From: Granulicella sp. L46
GTDB taxonomy: Bacteria > Acidobacteriota > Terriglobia > Terriglobales > Acidobacteriaceae
Direction of reading: 5' to 3'
NCBI RefSeq assembly: GCF_009765785.1
Contig: NZ_LMUT01000012.1
Location: forward strand, 73,754-136,136
Length of the DNA stretch: 62,383 nucleotides
Under the pieces are notes generated by a model. It made no database searches. It saw only the letters and a list, made by a program, of their open reading frames with translations, and was not told the DNA's origin. Shown piece after piece: positions 1 through 7,871 of this stretch (position 1 is the first letter of the stretch; each line of letters begins with the position of its first letter). A program made the translations under genes and the position numbers.

Positions 1-20
1 ACGCCTTTGTTATTGGACAT
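1..20 (-). CDS. Start of a leftward gene, cut by the window edge
   Basis: Only the first codons are present. An ATG on the minus strand at position 20 reads MSNNKG and continues off the left edge. A purine-rich GGAGAA lies seven bases upstream, so this is a credible translation start. The MSNNKG opening would fit several families, including short-chain dehydrogenases, but too little is visible to name one. The palindrome at 71-86 lies about 50 bases upstream and suggests control by a TetR-type repressor. Confidence 0.5.
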
Positions 21-70
21 GGTGTTCTCCTTTTTTTTGACCTGTGCTTCTTCAGGCACATACATATGAG

Positions 71-86
71 TAGACCAGTCGGTCTA
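71..86. promoter_or_regulatory. TetR-type palindromic operator
   Basis: TAGACC-AGTC-GGTCTA is a perfect 6-bp inverted repeat with a 4-base spacer. Sequences of the form TAGACC(N)GGTCTA are typical TetR-family operators. It sits in the promoter region of the leftward gene starting at position 20. The TetR gene at 6.9-7.5 kb is some distance away and need not be its partner. Confidence 0.6.
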
Positions 87-219
87 TAGATTCAGACTTT
101 CTATCTTTTTCTCAGGAGTCCAGGGCAACTCATTGTGCATAGCTCTTTCTAGTCCATTCCCGTCCGGCAACTTCCTCTCTAAGTATGTCGTCTGATATTT
201 CTACTTAGGGGGACACAGA

Positions 220-321
220 ATGCAGATCAACGGTGTCAGCTGCACTTTCCATCACATGGGGATACGCACATCAGAAAAGAGGCCGGGGGAGCGCTACAGC
301 CAGATGTTCGGGATGGCGTAG
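220..321 (+). pseudogene. N-terminal remnant of a VOC (glyoxalase-like) protein
   Basis: An ATG at 220 opens a 33-codon frame, starting MQINGVSCTFHHMGI and including ERYSQMFGM, that ends in a TAG at 319-321. The opening resembles the first beta-alpha unit of VOC-superfamily proteins, which normally run to about 130 residues. The rest of the domain is missing: after about position 318 the sequence becomes the reverse complement of a receiver-domain gene. I read this as a truncated relic at a recombination junction. Confidence 0.6.
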
Positions 322-628
322 CGCCAAGTTCGAATGCGTCGATCGTAACTTCTTCACCCAGCGCTCCCGAAAGAATGATGACGGGGATATCCGGACGGAT
401 GCTCCTTGCGAGTTTCAACGCGGACAGGCCATCGAAGGATGGACGGGAGGAATCCGCGAAAATCAAATCAGCAGTGTCCTTTTCAAGGAACGCCAAAAAT
501 GCGGGCTGACTATCGACCCTCGTGAACTCGCAGGAAATGCCATCTGCCTCAAACGACTTGTGGAATATCTCAGTGTCGCGAGGGTCGTCTGCCAGGTGAA
601 GAATCTGCAATGGTTGGCGCATGCTCAC
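320..628 (-). pseudogene. Truncated response-regulator receiver domain
   Basis: The minus-strand frame from 628 encodes the start of a CheY-like receiver: LQILHLADDPRDTEIF with the acidic pair, a FADSSRPSFDG segment at the phosphoacceptor loop, and VIILSGALGEE with the conserved Ser. It follows the fold as far as FELGAT, where a receiver should continue into the segment carrying the conserved Lys. It then runs antisense into the VOC remnant with no similarity. The open frame continues by chance to 236. About two thirds of a domain remains, so it is probably non-functional. Confidence 0.6.
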
Positions 629-830
629 TTTCTGAAGGATTGCCGGGAAACGGCGTCGATGATTGCGCCGACGCCAGGATCCTCGAATGCGTTGAAGGAT
701 GAAGAAGAACGAAAGTTGGATTTTATATAGAAACGGGCATTGATGGAGAACGGCGACAGGGCACGTCCGGTGGCTTCACCCCATCCTTTGAGCGCCCACA
801 TGCCGTCGGGCTGGTGTAGAGGCGTGCGTG
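629..830. other. Intergenic stretch without a recognisable gene
   Basis: Short open frames exist on both strands but none matches a family I recognise. This stretch separates the receiver remnant from the 3' end of the paoC-like gene and may hold further unrecognised remnants. Confidence 0.4.
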
Positions 831-3149
831 TTATGTGTCACGACGGTTAGTAGAGGCCGCTAGCAAATCCTCGATACGGACGGGTAGCTCGCGGACGCGG
901 ACACCGGTGGCGTGATAGACGGCGGCGGTGATGGCTGGAGCTACTCCGGCGAGGCCGATCTCGCCGATGCCCCGGGCGCCGTAGGAACCCATAAGGGGGT
1001 CGGGGATGTCGAGGAAGTGGACGCCGATCAGGGGTGCATCGGCGCTGGTGGGGACTATGTAGTCGGCGAAGTTGGAGTTGATGGGAGCGCCGTTGCGGGG
1101 GTCGTAGACGGTCTGCTCGAAGAGGGTCATGCCGACGCCCATGACAGCGGCACCGGCGCACTGGTTGGTGGCGGCGCTGCGGTTGATGATGCGGCCTCCG
1201 TCGATAACGGTGACGATCCGGCTGACGCGGAGGTGCGCGATGCCGGGATCCCACTGGACTTCGGCGAACTGCGCTCCAAAAGAATGCATCGAGTATTTGG
1301 CGGCGTTGGGGTTGCCGGTGGATTTGCCTTCGCCGCGAGCGCTGGCGAGGTTGGCGGCGCGAAGAATGTCGCCGAACGGAGTTCCTGAAGAAGAAGGCTG
1401 GGTCTTGACGTGGACACGGCCGTCCGTGAGCGTGAGGGTATTGTCGTCCAAGCCATTGAAGGGAGAGTTGGGCACGTGGACGGCGATGGCGAGGAGATTC
1501 TTTACGGCCGCCTCCACACCGTCGACGATGGAGGGCAATACGCTGGCGGTAGCGGTAGAACCTCCGGACATTGGGCCTGGGGGGAGAGAGCTGTCGCCGA
1601 GAATGACGTCGACTTTGTTGATGGGAATGCCGGTCTTGTCGGAGACGACCTGTGCAATGACGGTGTAGGTGCCGGTGCCAATGTCCTGAGTAGCGGAGCT
1701 AACGCGCGCCGTGCCGTCTGGAAGCAAGGCGACGGAGCATTGCGAGGGGCCGCGCCCGGCACCCCAGGAGGCGCAGGCAACACCCCAGCCGAGGATGAGA
1801 TCGCCGTCCCGCATGGAGCCTACTTGCGGGGTGCGCCTGGACCAGCCGAATTTCTCGGAGCCTAGCTGGAGGCATTCTTTGAGGTGGCGCGAGGAGAAGG
1901 GCTTACCACTCTCCTCGTCGGTGAGGGTGTCGAGCCCAAGGCGGAGCTGTACGGGATCCATGTTGAGCTTAATGGCGAGCTCGTCCATGGCGGACTCGAT
2001 GGCAAAGAGGCCGGGGACGGCGCCGGGGCCGCGCATGGGTGTGGGGGTGCCAACGTTGCGGCGGACGAGGCCCGAACTGACACGGAGGTTCGCGGTGCTG
2101 TAGAGGAAGGGCGTGGCTTCGCCGCAGTTCTCGCGTATGTCGTCGAACTGGGAGGTGTGGTTGAGGTAGTCCTGCGAGAGGGAGAGGAGTTTACCGTCGG
2201 GGGTGGCGCCGAGGCGCACGTGTTGCTGGGTGCGGGGGCGGTGTCCAACGTCCGAGAACATCATCTTGCGGGAGACGACCAGCTTGACGGGACGGTTGAG
2301 CTGACGTGCCGCGACGGCGCATAGGGCAGAGTGGGGCCAGGGGAAAAGCTTGCCGCCGAAGCCGGAGCCGATGTAGCGGGAGATGATCTCGATATTTTCC
2401 GGTGGAAGTCCGAGAACCTCGGACATGACGCTGTGGTGGTTGACGACGCCCTGGGAACTCTCGTAGAGGGTGACGCGCGGGCCACGCCAGACGGCAGTGG
2501 TGGCGTGCATCTCCATGGGATTGTGGGTTTCGACGGGGGTGCTATAGGTGTAGTCGATCTTGACGGGTGCGGACGCGAAGGCAGCGTCGGGATCGCCGCG
2601 ATGGCTCTGGATGTGCGGGCCACCGGGAGCTCCGATCGCGGGCATGGGATCGGAAAGGTTGGTGCTGACGTTGGATTTTTCAGCGACGTACTGGACGCGC
2701 ACCGCGGCAGCCGCGGCGTTGGCCTGTGCGAAGGTTTCAGCGACCACGACGGCGACGTATTGCCCCCAATAGCTGACGATGTTGTCCGAGAGCGGCGGGC
2801 GGTTCTCGCTGGCGCGGCCGCTACCCGGGCCGTTGCGATAGATGCCGCTGACATTTCCGTGATGGAGGACGAGGACAACGCCCGGAAGTTTTTCGGCGGC
2901 AGAGGCGTCGATGGATCGGATCTTGCCGTTCGCGATCGTGGAACAGACAGGGACGGCGTAGACCATGCGCGGGAAGTTGTAGTCGCCGGCGTACATCGCG
3001 GTACCGGTGGTCTTGAGCGGGCCGTCGATGCGCGGAACGTTGGAGCCGATGATGGCGGAGGGGTCAGTCTCAACGGATTTCTGCGGCGGCGCGGCTTTGC
3101 CATTTCCTTGGGCGGCATCAATGAACGCAATATATTCGCTGAAGTGCAT
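831..3149 (-). CDS. paoC: Aldehyde oxidoreductase, molybdenum-binding subunit (PaoC/YagR type)
   Basis: The product has 772 residues and belongs to the xanthine dehydrogenase molybdopterin-subunit family. It would hold the molybdenum cofactor and the aldehyde-binding site of a heterotrimeric periplasmic oxidoreductase that converts aldehydes to carboxylic acids. Visible marks are the N-terminal PRIDGPLKTTGTAMYAGDY entry segment, QGVVNHHSVMSEVLGLP and GSGFGGK cofactor-contact regions, and near the C-terminus GARGIGEIGLAGVAPA, which contains the Glu expected to act as catalytic base. It is slightly longer than E. coli PaoC (about 730). It starts 16 bases after the FAD subunit ends, as the last gene of a three-gene leftward operon. 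Strong codon bias creates long shadow frames on both strands. Confidence 0.93.
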   Translation of the reverse strand: MHFSEYIAFIDAAQGNGKAAPPQKSVETDPSAIIGSNVPRIDGPLKTTGTAMYAGDYNFPRMVYAVPVCSTIANGKIRSIDASAAEKLPGVVLVLHHGNVSGIYRNGPGSGRASENRPPLSDNIVSYWGQYVAVVVAETFAQANAAAAAVRVQYVAEKSNVSTNLSDPMPAIGAPGGPHIQSHRGDPDAAFASAPVKIDYTYSTPVETHNPMEMHATTAVWRGPRVTLYESSQGVVNHHSVMSEVLGLPPENIEIISRYIGSGFGGKLFPWPHSALCAVAARQLNRPVKLVVSRKMMFSDVGHRPRTQQHVRLGATPDGKLLSLSQDYLNHTSQFDDIRENCGEATPFLYSTANLRVSSGLVRRNVGTPTPMRGPGAVPGLFAIESAMDELAIKLNMDPVQLRLGLDTLTDEESGKPFSSRHLKECLQLGSEKFGWSRRTPQVGSMRDGDLILGWGVACASWGAGRGPSQCSVALLPDGTARVSSATQDIGTGTYTVIAQVVSDKTGIPINKVDVILGDSSLPPGPMSGGSTATASVLPSIVDGVEAAVKNLLAIAVHVPNSPFNGLDDNTLTLTDGRVHVKTQPSSSGTPFGDILRAANLASARGEGKSTGNPNAAKYSMHSFGAQFAEVQWDPGIAHLRVSRIVTVIDGGRIINRSAATNQCAGAAVMGVGMTLFEQTVYDPRNGAPINSNFADYIVPTSADAPLIGVHFLDIPDPLMGSYGARGIGEIGLAGVAPAITAAVYHATGVRVRELPVRIEDLLAASTNRRDT

Positions 3150-3164
3150 GGGTCTCTCCGGGAA

Positions 3165-4148
3165 CTAAGCGGACTTGGTAGCGAGGGTGAGGGCGCGGAC
3201 GAGGCAGCGCTGGGACAGGTCGACTTTGAATGCGTTTTCGGATTGCGGGTGCGCTTCGCGAATGGCTTCCTGCGCGGCGTGGCGGAAGGTAGCGAGGTCG
3301 ACCGAGTGGCCCTCCAGCGCACGTTCCGCTTCGAGCGAGCGCCAGGGCTTGGTGCCGACGCCGCCAAGCGCTACGCGCGCGAAGGTGATGCGATTGCCCT
3401 GGGTGCCAAGCTGGACGGCGGCGGAAGCCAGGGCGAATTCGTAGGCTTCACGGTCGCGAAGCTTGAGATAGACGCTGCGAATGCCGGCGCGCGGCGGAGG
3501 GAGGGTGACACCGGTGATGAGGTCGCCAGGCTGGAGGACGGTCTCGATCTGCGGCGTGGTGCCGGGCACCACGTAGAAGTCGTGGATGGCGATGTCGCGC
3601 TTGCCCGATGGGCCCTGCACGTGGATGGTGGCTTCGAGAGCGGTGAGCGCAACATTCTGGTCGGAGGGGTTGGTGGCGATGCAATCCTTGCTGGTGCCGA
3701 GAATGGCGAGGTTGCGATTGAAGCCCTCGATCGCGGAGCAGCCGGAGCCGGGTTCGCGCTTGTTGCAGGGGAAGGCCGTGTCGCGGAAGTACACACAGCG
3801 GGTGCGCTGCAGTAGGTTCCCGGCGGTGCTGGCCATGTTGCGAAGCTGCGGGCTGGCGCCGGAGAGGATGGCCTGCGAGAGGACCGGGTAGTCGCGCAGG
3901 ACGGTGGGGTGGTGGGTCGCTTCGGAGTTACGCGAGAGTGCGCCGAGGTGGAGGCCACCGCCGGGCGTGGGGGTGATGGCAGAGAGCTGGAGCTCGTTGA
4001 TGTCGATGAGCGTAGAGGGCCGCTCGACGTCAAGTTTCATCATGTCGATGAGGTTGGTGCCGCCGGCGACGAAGCGGGCGGCGGCGCCTGCGTGGGCGTG
4101 GATGGCCTGCTCGGGGGTGGTGGCGCGGGTGAATTGGAAAGGCTGCAT
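3165..4148 (-). CDS. paoB: Aldehyde oxidoreductase, FAD-binding subunit (PaoB/YagS type)
   Basis: The product has 327 residues and starts MQPFQFTRATTPEQA. It is the FAD-binding middle subunit that passes electrons between the iron-sulfur and molybdenum subunits. The FAD pyrophosphate loop appears as ARFVAGGTNLIDMMK, and MASTAGNLLQRTRC is the second FAD motif. A Cys-bearing insertion follows (CVYFRD, FPCNKREPGSGC) and matches the extra [4Fe-4S] ligand region that distinguishes PaoB from ordinary xanthine dehydrogenase FAD subunits. The frame stays open upstream to 4439, but that part is antisense-like and overlaps paoA. The ATG at 4148 fits the family and the 34-base spacing to paoA. Confidence 0.9.
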   Translation of the reverse strand: MQPFQFTRATTPEQAIHAHAGAAARFVAGGTNLIDMMKLDVERPSTLIDINELQLSAITPTPGGGLHLGALSRNSEATHHPTVLRDYPVLSQAILSGASPQLRNMASTAGNLLQRTRCVYFRDTAFPCNKREPGSGCSAIEGFNRNLAILGTSKDCIATNPSDQNVALTALEATIHVQGPSGKRDIAIHDFYVVPGTTPQIETVLQPGDLITGVTLPPPRAGIRSVYLKLRDREAYEFALASAAVQLGTQGNRITFARVALGGVGTKPWRSLEAERALEGHSVDLATFRHAAQEAIREAHPQSENAFKVDLSQRCLVRALTLATKSA

Positions 4149-4182
4149 GTCGGGAGCTCCGGGGAGGCAAAGGGTTCGCGGA

Positions 4183-4869
4183 TTAGGACTGGTGGCGGAC
4201 TTGTTGCACAGCGGCGACGATGTTGGGGTAGGCTCCGCAGCGGCAGATGTTGCCGTACATGGCGTGCTTGACGTCGTCGTCGGTTGGGCCGACGGGTTCT
4301 TTGAGGACAGCGACAGCCGACATGATCTGGCCGGAAGTGCAGTAGCCGCACTGGTATCCGTCGTGCTGGATGAAGGCGGCCTGCATGGGGTGCAAGTGAT
4401 CCGGCTGGCCGATGCCTTCGATCGTGGTGATCTGGTCATTGGGGTGCATGACCGCGAAGGACAGGCAGGAGTTTACGCGGCGACCGTTGACGTGGACGGT
4501 ACAAGCTCCGCATTGGCCGTGGTCGCATCCCTTCTTCGTGCCGGGGAGATTGAGGTTCTCGCGCAGGCAGTCGAGCAGGGTGGTGCGCGGATCGAGGTTT
4601 AGCTTGTGGGGTTGGCCATTAACGTTCAGGGTTAAGGGAACGGTTCCAGCGGAAGCCTCAGTCGCCGGCTCCTGAATAGCGGAGGGCGTGAGAGTGGCGG
4701 AGGCGAGTACAGGCGCGGTGGTGGCGGCGATCCCCGCGGCTCCCAGATGGGAGAGGAACGAACGACGACTTACCCGGCCGAGAAGCGAGCTAGCTTGTTG
4801 CTTTGGGCTGGCGGGGTCGGCGGCCGTTGCCTCCTCTGTATCATCCAACGCTACGGTTTCTTTCGCCAT
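4183..4869 (-). CDS. paoA: Aldehyde oxidoreductase, [2Fe-2S] subunit with Tat signal (PaoA/YagT type)
   Basis: The product has 228 residues. A twin-arginine signal (SRRSFLSHLGAAGIAATTAP) lies at about residues 34-55, so the assembled complex is exported folded to the periplasm. A plant-type [2Fe-2S] ferredoxin domain follows with CLRENL, GCDHGQCGACTVHVNG and a later Cys. The C-terminal helical [2Fe-2S] domain has CGYCTSGQI and GNICRCGAYPNI. Length and layout match E. coli PaoA. It is the first gene of paoABC. Known members oxidise a broad range of aromatic and aliphatic aldehydes, so a detoxification role is likely. No MocA/PaoD-like chaperone is visible nearby. Confidence 0.93.
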   Translation of the reverse strand: MAKETVALDDTEEATAADPASPKQQASSLLGRVSRRSFLSHLGAAGIAATTAPVLASATLTPSAIQEPATEASAGTVPLTLNVNGQPHKLNLDPRTTLLDCLRENLNLPGTKKGCDHGQCGACTVHVNGRRVNSCLSFAVMHPNDQITTIEGIGQPDHLHPMQAAFIQHDGYQCGYCTSGQIMSAVAVLKEPVGPTDDDVKHAMYGNICRCGAYPNIVAAVQQVRHQS

Positions 4870-5303
4870 GGTTACCTCTTCGGGTGGGATTTGGATGTTG
4901 GATGCGGCTGCCGTGGAGCGATTGCGCCCCTGGTAATAGGACGCGCGGCGACGCCGGGAAGTCGCAGGAGGCTGGTTTGGGCTACTTGGTGCGGTCGTTT
5001 AGTTGGTTGAGGGTGTGCTTGAGTGCGTGAAGCTTCTGGCCCGACCTCGGACATCTTTTTATCCCTTGGAATAGAAGCTGCAACGCCGCGATTAAAGGTT
5101 GCTGTTGTCGCCTCAGCTGTTGTCCCAGAAGCAAGAGGGAAGAGGAGGTACGCCAAAAGGCTGTGGGGACTTTTGTGGGTACAGTCCTTCAAAATGACGG
5201 GTTACACCGAGTAATGCTGATGCTCGTGGAAATCCGATGGTTCCGATAAGTCTTGTCTTTGGAGTGATGTATAACACCATTGAACAATGGTGGGAAAGGC
5301 AAA
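4870..5303. other. Upstream region of the paoABC operon
   Basis: There is no convincing gene here. A minus-strand frame at 4872-5192 has no recognisable domain and a composition unlike the neighbours. The region should contain the paoABC promoter, which I could not pin down. An 8-bp stem, CACCATTG/CAATGGTG with an AA centre, occurs at 5275-5292 just before the tRNA-like remnant. Confidence 0.4.
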
Positions 5304-5355
5304 TCCTGAGCTGTTAGCCGAAGGGTTGTAGGTTCGAATCCTACCTCAGGAGCCA
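5304..5355 (+). tRNA. Partial tRNA-Asn(GTT)-like gene: acceptor stem plus 3' half
   Basis: From 5311 the sequence reads as the 3' half of a tRNA: anticodon loop CTGTTAG (anticodon GTT), 3' anticodon strand CCGAA, a five-base variable loop, T arm GTAGG-TTCGAAT-CCTAC, acceptor strand CTCAGGA, discriminator G and encoded CCA. The D arm and 5' anticodon strand are absent. However, TCCTGAG, the exact complement of the acceptor strand, lies directly before the anticodon loop at 5304-5310, so only an acceptor/T-arm mini-helix could fold. It is probably a remnant of integration or deletion at a tRNA gene and not a working tRNA. The antisense frame gives the familiar spurious GFEPTTLRLTA peptide. Confidence 0.65.
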
Positions 5356-5738
5356 ACAACATCGTGAGAATCAATAAGTTATAAGGGTCACCTGAGAGGT
5401 GGCCTTCTTCGTTTTGCTCCGGGGGCTCTTTTGGTGGCTGTTGGGATTGAGATGGCCTAGGAATATTTTCGGGGGCGCCAGATCCAGGACGCATCTGCAA
5501 GCCAATTCGGGGCAGACGGATTCTTAGACTAACGACAGTGACCTGCTCATAGAAAGACATCTTTCCAGACAGTTCGCGGATGGCTTCCGGCTTGCCGGCC
5601 GCTCGCGGCTGGCAGTAACTTCCTACAGGCCGACTTAGCGGTAGTGATCTGAGAGCCTTTAGGCTCGAGTGCTGCAACGTAGGAGACGAGCCTGCCTCAG
5701 ATATCTGAGGCAGGCTGAAAACGGCATGCGCATTTACG
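5356..5738. other. Intergenic region with no recognised gene
   Basis: The long minus-strand frame through here (to 5944) is an artefact: its C-terminal part is antisense to the tRNA half and its N-terminal part shadows the monooxygenase gene. I see no other feature. Confidence 0.5.
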
Positions 5739-6032
5739 CTATTTTGTTGCGAGGAGGTCGGCCATGTTGATCTGTGGTTTCTCGGCAAAGAGTTCCTCTG
5801 CATTTGCGAAAAGTGCTTTAGCAACTTCGCCCGTAAGGTGGGCGTCGCGTCCATCCTCGTCAGCGAAAGTATCGAAGATACCGAAGCTTGTTGGACCTGT
5901 CTGGAAGGCAAACCAAGTCGAAGTTCCGACTTCTTGCAGAACAAGTGGCCGAGCAGATTTCAAGAATGAGGCGACTTTCTGCTCTTTGCCTGGCTTCGCC
6001 TCAAGGATTGCCAAAATGCCGAATCGATCCAT
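5739..6032 (-). CDS. Putative quinol/antibiotic-biosynthesis-type monooxygenase (YgiN-like)
   Basis: The product has 97 residues, the usual size of a single ABM (antibiotic biosynthesis monooxygenase) ferredoxin-like domain. The opening FGILAILEAKPGKEQKVASFL is typical, with a WFAFQTGPTSFGIFDTFADE strand pair and a C-terminal helix. Cofactor-independent members oxidise quinols or act on reactive small molecules as dimers. AAGGAG precedes the ATG. It lies about 100 bases after the SDR gene on the same strand, so TetR, SDR and this gene may form one operon. The substrate cannot be inferred. Confidence 0.8.
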   Translation of the reverse strand: MDRFGILAILEAKPGKEQKVASFLKSARPLVLQEVGTSTWFAFQTGPTSFGIFDTFADEDGRDAHLTGEVAKALFANAEELFAEKPQINMADLLATK

Positions 6033-6132
6033 AGGTATTTCTCCTTCTTATTGCTTTCTACTTGAAAACTTGTAGGGACACACCGCTGCCGTGTGCAAAC
6101 AGAGTATCTGCCAATCGAACGGCGAGTGAGTG

Positions 6133-6879
6133 CTACAGGCTCGCCATGCCGCCGTCTACGAACAATTCGATTCCAGTCACGTAGGAAGACTCGCTCGAAA
6201 GAAGGAACAGTGCTGCCTTCGCGATGTCATCCACGTGTCCGATCCGCTTGAGTGGATTTCTCTGAATCATGTCAGCGGCAAAACCTTGAACCACTTCTGC
6301 CGGCAAACCAAGTTTCCCGAAGATCGGCGTTTCAATTGGTCCAGGGCTGATCGTGTTGACGCGGACCTTCGGAGCCAACTCAGACGCAAGGCTGCGTCCG
6401 AAAGACCGGAGCGCGGCTTTGGTGGCGGAGTAGACACTTGCGTTGGATTCCGCGATGCTCGTCACCATCGACGCCGTGAACAGAATGGCCCCGCCGTCAA
6501 CCATAAGCGGAGCTCCGTGCTTCGCTGTGAAGTATGCGCCGCGCACATTGACGTTGAACTGCTCATCGAACATTTCTGCAGATGATTGATCCATCGGGGC
6601 AAACTTCGCCACACCGGCATTCACGAAGAGCGCGTCGATCTTCTTGTAACGCTCCTCGATGGTCTTGAAGAGTTGCTCGACTGCTTTGAGATCGCTGGTA
6701 TCGGCGGCAATCACATCCGCGCCAGCGCCCAATGTCTTCTTAGCCAGCTCGAGTGTTTCCGGATTGCGGCCGGTCACGATGACCTTCGCGCCCTCTTTGA
6801 GGAAGAGTTGCGCTGTGGCGAGACCGATGCCTGTGGTTCCACCCGTAATCACTGCAATTTTGTTATCTAGCTTTCCCAA
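6133..6879 (-). CDS. Short-chain dehydrogenase/reductase (SDR)
   Basis: The product has 248 residues and is a classical SDR. It shows the TGGTTGIG NAD(P)-binding motif, an adenine-binding DTSD, the VNAGVA segment, catalytic Ser in FTASMV, YSATK with the Tyr-Lys pair and PGPIETPIF after the active site. The C-terminus VTGIELFVDGGMASL is typical. The best start is a TTG at 6879, preceded by AAAGGA. The gene follows the TetR gene by 47 bases and is probably repressed by it. TetR-SDR-monooxygenase sets commonly respond to electrophiles or quinones; that role is inferred. Confidence 0.9.
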   Translation of the reverse strand: MGKLDNKIAVITGGTTGIGLATAQLFLKEGAKVIVTGRNPETLELAKKTLGAGADVIAADTSDLKAVEQLFKTIEERYKKIDALFVNAGVAKFAPMDQSSAEMFDEQFNVNVRGAYFTAKHGAPLMVDGGAILFTASMVTSIAESNASVYSATKAALRSFGRSLASELAPKVRVNTISPGPIETPIFGKLGLPAEVVQGFAADMIQRNPLKRIGHVDDIAKAALFLLSSESSYVTGIELFVDGGMASL

Positions 6880-6926
6880 TGTGTTCGTCCTTTCTGGAAC
6901 GAGCGTTCAAGTTTAGAGCAAATGAA

Positions 6927-7505
6927 TTAGCGCAGCGCCGCCAAGGTGACGGACACTACGTTATCGATCATTGCTTTTGTGGGTCGTGTCTTCGCCATCA
7001 GGCGGAGACCGAAAAACGCATTGACCAGGAACTGCGCCAACGCAGAAACAGACGATGAACTTTTGAGCTCGCGAGACTCTTTCGCTTGCAGCAGACAGCG
7101 CTCGAATACGCCTTCCATTCCGTCACGCCCGATCCGGATTCTTTCTCCAACTTCCTCATCCGAACTAGCCAGTTCCGCAGCAGAGTTCGCGGCAAAACAT
7201 CCGCGAGCGTCGCAGACCGTCTGCGATGCGCAGCCCTCAAAGATTTCTCGGATAAGCGGCAAACCGCCTTTCGGATGCCTGCTCATGAGGCCGAAAAGCT
7301 GATGACCCTCCAGCACCTGATAGCGCATCAAGCTTTGCATGAAAATCTCGTGCTTCGATCCGAATGTATCGTAGAGGCTCTGGCGCTGGACGCCCGTGGC
7401 GTCTACGAGTTCCTGGATCGACGTGGCTTCGTAGCCTCGCTCCCAAAACAGGTGCATGGCGGCATCGAGAGCCTGTTCCTGATCGAACTCTTTTGTACGC
7501 GCCAT
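6927..7505 (-). CDS. TetR/AcrR-family transcriptional regulator
   Basis: The product has 192 residues starting MARTKEFDQEQALDAAMHLF. The HTH is clear: TSIQELVDATGVQRQSLYDTFGSK at about residues 27-50. The ligand domain has three Cys residues in a short stretch (CASQTVCDARGC, then FAANSAAEL), so thiol-based sensing is possible though unproven. The frame is open further upstream, but the ATG at 7505 gives the normal family length. It is first in a leftward cluster with the SDR and monooxygenase. A 30-odd-base motif 140-180 bases upstream (7646-7682) has a near copy at 9818-9855. Confidence 0.9.
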   Translation of the reverse strand: MARTKEFDQEQALDAAMHLFWERGYEATSIQELVDATGVQRQSLYDTFGSKHEIFMQSLMRYQVLEGHQLFGLMSRHPKGGLPLIREIFEGCASQTVCDARGCFAANSAAELASSDEEVGERIRIGRDGMEGVFERCLLQAKESRELKSSSSVSALAQFLVNAFFGLRLMAKTRPTKAMIDNVVSVTLAALR

Positions 7506-7645
7506 GGAACCGTTATACGGTTTCTGGAACGACTGGTCAAGTATGGGCGAGGCGAATCGACCGAATACGTTGGCTCGCGATAGGTCCTGGGAAACGCGCC
7601 AGTGTCCGCTTATACTGCTCCCCTCGATTAGATTCCAGGACACTG

Positions 7646-7682
7646 GCCGACACCTCGGTACTAATCCGAACCTCAACGAGCG
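7646..7682 (-). promoter_or_regulatory. Repeated upstream motif, copy 1
   Basis: On the minus strand the core is GGATTAGTACCGAG, flanked by GAGGT on the left and GTGTCGG on the right. The halves GAGGT and ACCGAGGTG form an imperfect inverted repeat. The same motif occurs once more at 9818-9855 in the same orientation. Its place upstream of tetR suggests an operator, possibly for autoregulation. Confidence 0.5.
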
Positions 7683-7871
7683 ATTTATCGCGAATTGAAT
7701 AAGCGACGGAGCAAAAGGCACAACGTCGTAGTTGCTCAAAACCTGTTTTGCGGGATTTAGTTGAGCGGCCTTGATCACTTGGAAAGGTGGATGGCGCCCC
7801 GTGCATGAGTCAGAGAATCCCGACGCACAAACTCGCTTCGGTTTGAATCGCGGGGAAAGTAGTCACAAGCC

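Noticed and set aside
831-4602. Many long frames on both strands across the paoABC region, up to nearly 500 codons
   Set aside because: They are shadows caused by GC-rich codon bias; only the three frames with family motifs are real.
5189-5944. A 251-codon minus-strand frame containing GFEPTTLRLTA
   Set aside because: The peptide is the well-known antisense translation of a tRNA 3' end; the rest shadows the ABM monooxygenase gene in another frame.
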